Position numbers and translations under genes: made by a program | Assembly (NCBI GenBank): GCA_022578605.1 | Contig: MU394192.1 | Location: 8,479-18,965 of the forward strand | From: Camillea tinctor | Taxonomy: Eukaryota > Ascomycota > Sordariomycetes > Xylariales > Xylariaceae | Length of the DNA stretch: 10,487 bases | Direction: 5' to 3' | The notes under the pieces: generated by a model | Seen by the model: only the letters and a program-made list of their open reading frames with translations | Database searches by the model: none | What the model was told of the DNA's origin: nothing | Part shown: one piece after another, positions 8,180-10,487 of the stretch | Numbering within the stretch: position 1 is the first letter of the stretch | How the letters are laid out: each line of letters opens with the position of its first letter

Positions 8180-8413
8180 CCTTACTTATTAATTTTAACA
8201 TTTATTAGCAATAAATGGCGCAGTTTTACTATAAAAAGGTGCTAAAAACGGTTAAAGTTAGTTTGTATTTAATAAAGCTTTACTTAATTACTAAGCTTAA
8301 AATAAACCTATTATTTAGCCTTTTTTAATTTAATTTTTTTTAACTTAGTTTTTTTTAATTAAAACGCTTAATTTTTAAGCAAATTATAAAAATGCTAAAG
8401 AAATAAGTACTAA

Positions 8414-8503
8414 AAAATAATTAAAGCATAAATAATAATTAAAGTATAAATAATAACTAAAATATAAATAATAATTAAGGTATAGGTTATAATTAAGGCA
8501 TAA
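8414..8503. repeat. 18-bp tandem repeat, 5 copies
   Basis: Five 18-bp units start at 8414, 8432, 8450, 8468 and 8486, with consensus ATAATAATTAAAGTATAA. Differences between units are mostly A/G and C/T transitions, for example AAAG/AAAA/AAGG and GCATAA/GTATAA. The array therefore predates at least part of the decay. Confidence 0.75.
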
Positions 8504-10487
8504 GTAATAAAAAAAATTAAAAAAATTTAAAAAACTTTAAAAAAAAAATTTTAATATATTAATTTAGTAATAAATAAACTGTATTTATTAGGTTTTTATA
8601 AAAATTTAAAACTTTATTTGCTAAATTAAAAAATTAAAATAATTTAAAAAATTTAAATATACTTAAAAATATTAAAAGAAATAATAAAATAGCTAAATAT
8701 TATTATAAATTAATTTAATTTTTTAAAAGTAAATAAAAAGCAATAGTATAGTAATAAGTTAAAAATATAATTAAATAAATAAACTTAATAAAAGCAATAT
8801 ATAATAATTTAAAAAATAATATAAAGAACTATATAAATGATATAATAAAAAGGTTTAAATTATAAGCTTTATTTAAATAGTTATTAGCTTAAAATAGTTT
8901 AGTAGTTTTTTTAAACTTTTAAAATAACGCATTAAATTAAGCTAAAGCTTTAAATTAAATAAAAGCTTTAAATTATTAGTTATAAATAAATTTAATATAT
9001 TTGCTACGCATAAAAAATACTTTATTATAATTATAATAAGTTAACGATTTATAATAACGTTTAAATAATTTGCAAAATTTAAAAGTATTATTAAAAAACT
9101 ACTATTAAAATTAATTAAAAGTAACTTTTACTTTTATAAAACTTATGCGTTAATTAGTTTTATAAAGAATTTAAAACGCGTTTAAAAACTTTATTTAAAT
9201 ATTTTATATAGTTAAACAACTTATAATATTTTAATATATTATATATTTTATATTGCACGTTTTTATTATAAAGCTTAAAATAATATAATTATATTATAAA
9301 ATTTAAACATTATAAATTTTTTTTTAATAGCCTTTATAATAAGTTTTAACTACTATTTAATTTTAAATTAAAGCTATTAAAAGCTATTTTAACAATTTAA
9401 ACGATTTAAGTAATAATAGCTTAAAAAAACCTTTAAAAAACTTTTTATAAAACGAACTATATAGTACTTTAAAACATATTAAAAACTAAACGCTTAATAT
9501 TTAAAATTTGCAAAATACGTTATAAAGCAGTTTTTTATAAAAAATTAAGCATAATAAACTAAGTATTTTTAACTTAAACATAAATAACTTAAATAATATA
9601 AAAATAGTTATTAAAAATAAAAACAATGTTTTTATTAATATAATAATTTATAATTAATAAATTTAATTTTATTTTAAAAATAAAAAAAATGCTTTTAAAA
9701 ACGCTTAATAAATTATGTTTATATTTTAAACTTTATTTATTAAAGCTGCTTTTAAATAATAAACTACGAAATTAATATATTTAAATTAAATATAACTTTA
9801 ATAAAAAAAATTAAACAGTATTATAAATGCTTTAATTAAAAAATTTGCTTTATAATTTAAAAAAGCAACGTTTAAATTTAATAACATAATTTTAAAACTT
9901 AAAAACATTATTTTTAATAAGTTTTAATTAATAATGTTTATTTAAAAAAAACTTTAATATGCTAAAAATATAAAAATTTTAAATAAAAATAACTTAAATT
10001 AATATAAAGTTATAATTTTTATATAGTTTAATATAAACTTTTACATTAAATAATTTTTTTAAAACTTTTTAAGTTAAAAACGTTATTAAAATATATATAA
10101 AAAATATTTAATATAAAACTTTTTATATTAATTATTACTGTTAATAAATATTTATATTTAGTAAAAAAAAAAAAAAAGGCTATAAAAAAAATAATAATAA
10201 TTAAAGTTTTAATAACTATAATAAAAAATCTTTTTAATTTAAAAATTGTAAACATAATTATAATTATAATTATAATAAAAATAACTAAAAATTAAAATTA
10301 TTTAATTATAAAAGTAATAAAAAACACTTCGATAAAAAATAAAAGTTTAATAATAAAAAATAAAAAAAAAATAAAAAAAATAAAAACAATGTTTATTTTA
10401 TAAACGAAAAAAAAAGTAAAAAAAGTAAGTTAAACTTTAAAAACGAAACTTTAAAAAAAAGTTTATTTAAAGTATTATTTAATTTAA

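Larger units (their letters stand above)
4720..10487. other. Gene-free, extremely AT-rich block with decayed DNA
   Basis: By eye about 88-90% of bases are A or T from about 4720 to the right edge, except the LTR at 6598-6765. Open frames are short and low-complexity. The longest Met-started one (10255-10046, minus, 69 codons) is mostly I, F, K and N and is a chance product. Remaining Cs almost always follow A or G, and remaining Gs mostly precede C or T. My hand count gives about 7 TpC and 18 GpA in 5.6 kb, where well over 100 of each would be expected. CpA and TpG remain fairly common. It is probably old repeats destroyed by C-to-T mutation, as in AT isochores, subtelomeres or centromeres of ascomycetes. 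No ancestral element can be recognised. Confidence 0.8.

Noticed and set aside
8215..8262. Second copy of the SINE (ATGGCGCAGTTTT plus AAAACGGTTAAAGT as at 4362)
   Set aside because: The two matching words are in opposite relative orientation to the SINE at 4274-4645, and nothing between them aligns. The match is too short to claim.
10046..10255. 69-codon Met-started frame on the minus strand
   Set aside because: Composition is almost only F, I, K, N, L and V from AT-rich DNA. It has no recognisable domain, no supporting start context and no neighbouring gene.
4720..10487. Mitochondrial DNA or a mitochondrial insertion
   Set aside because: The AT level fits, but there are no tRNAs, rRNAs or respiratory-chain reading frames. 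A nuclear-type solo LTR lies inside and gene-bearing DNA is continuous to the left.
4720..10487. CRISPR array or prokaryotic operon
   Set aside because: There are no spaced direct repeats of CRISPR type. The introns, zinc-cluster regulator and SINE/LTR elements are eukaryotic.

Overview
The window looks like nuclear DNA of a filamentous ascomycete (Pezizomycotina). It carries a seven-intron Zn2Cys6 / fungal_trans regulator with 51-76 nt GT-AG introns, small non-autonomous transposons, and a sharp switch from gene-like composition to a block of very AT-rich, gene-free sequence. I cannot name the genus. The left edge (about 1-92) is a nearly pure C run that looks like a contig-end artefact. The window therefore probably begins at a contig end that cuts into a gene.

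Region 92-697 (+) is the C-terminal part of a protein-arginine deiminase (PAD), including the catalytic-cysteine motif VHCGT. It is broken by one in-frame TAG. Region 698-954 is the short spacer between convergent genes. Region 955-3656 (-) is an apparently intact 8-exon gene for a 764-residue Zn2Cys6 transcription factor. All splice sites could be placed by hand and the reading frame is continuous. A CACGTG box lies just upstream of its start.

Region 3909-4689 is a nested transposon. A hairpin-type MITE of about 393 bp, with long inverted arms and a TA target duplication, had its right arm split by a 372-bp insertion. That insertion has a tRNA-like head (A and B boxes on the minus strand) and a (CAT)6 tail. 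It is flanked by a perfect 12-bp target duplication, so it behaves like a tRNA-derived SINE.

From about 4720 to the right edge the DNA is roughly 88-90% A+T with no credible gene. The residual cytosines follow an odd rule. TpC and its complement GpA are almost absent, while ApC, GpC and even CpA persist. This is not what textbook RIP (CpA to TpA) leaves. One normal-composition island sits inside it (6598-6765): a 168-bp solo LTR with TG...CA ends and a 5-bp target duplication, which must have arrived after most of the decay. Small tandem repeats of 20 bp, 18 bp and AAT units also lie in the AT block.

The two genes are convergent neighbours with no proven functional link. The right half records the history of a repeat-rich, decayed compartment (subtelomeric, pericentromeric or an AT isochore) next to them.
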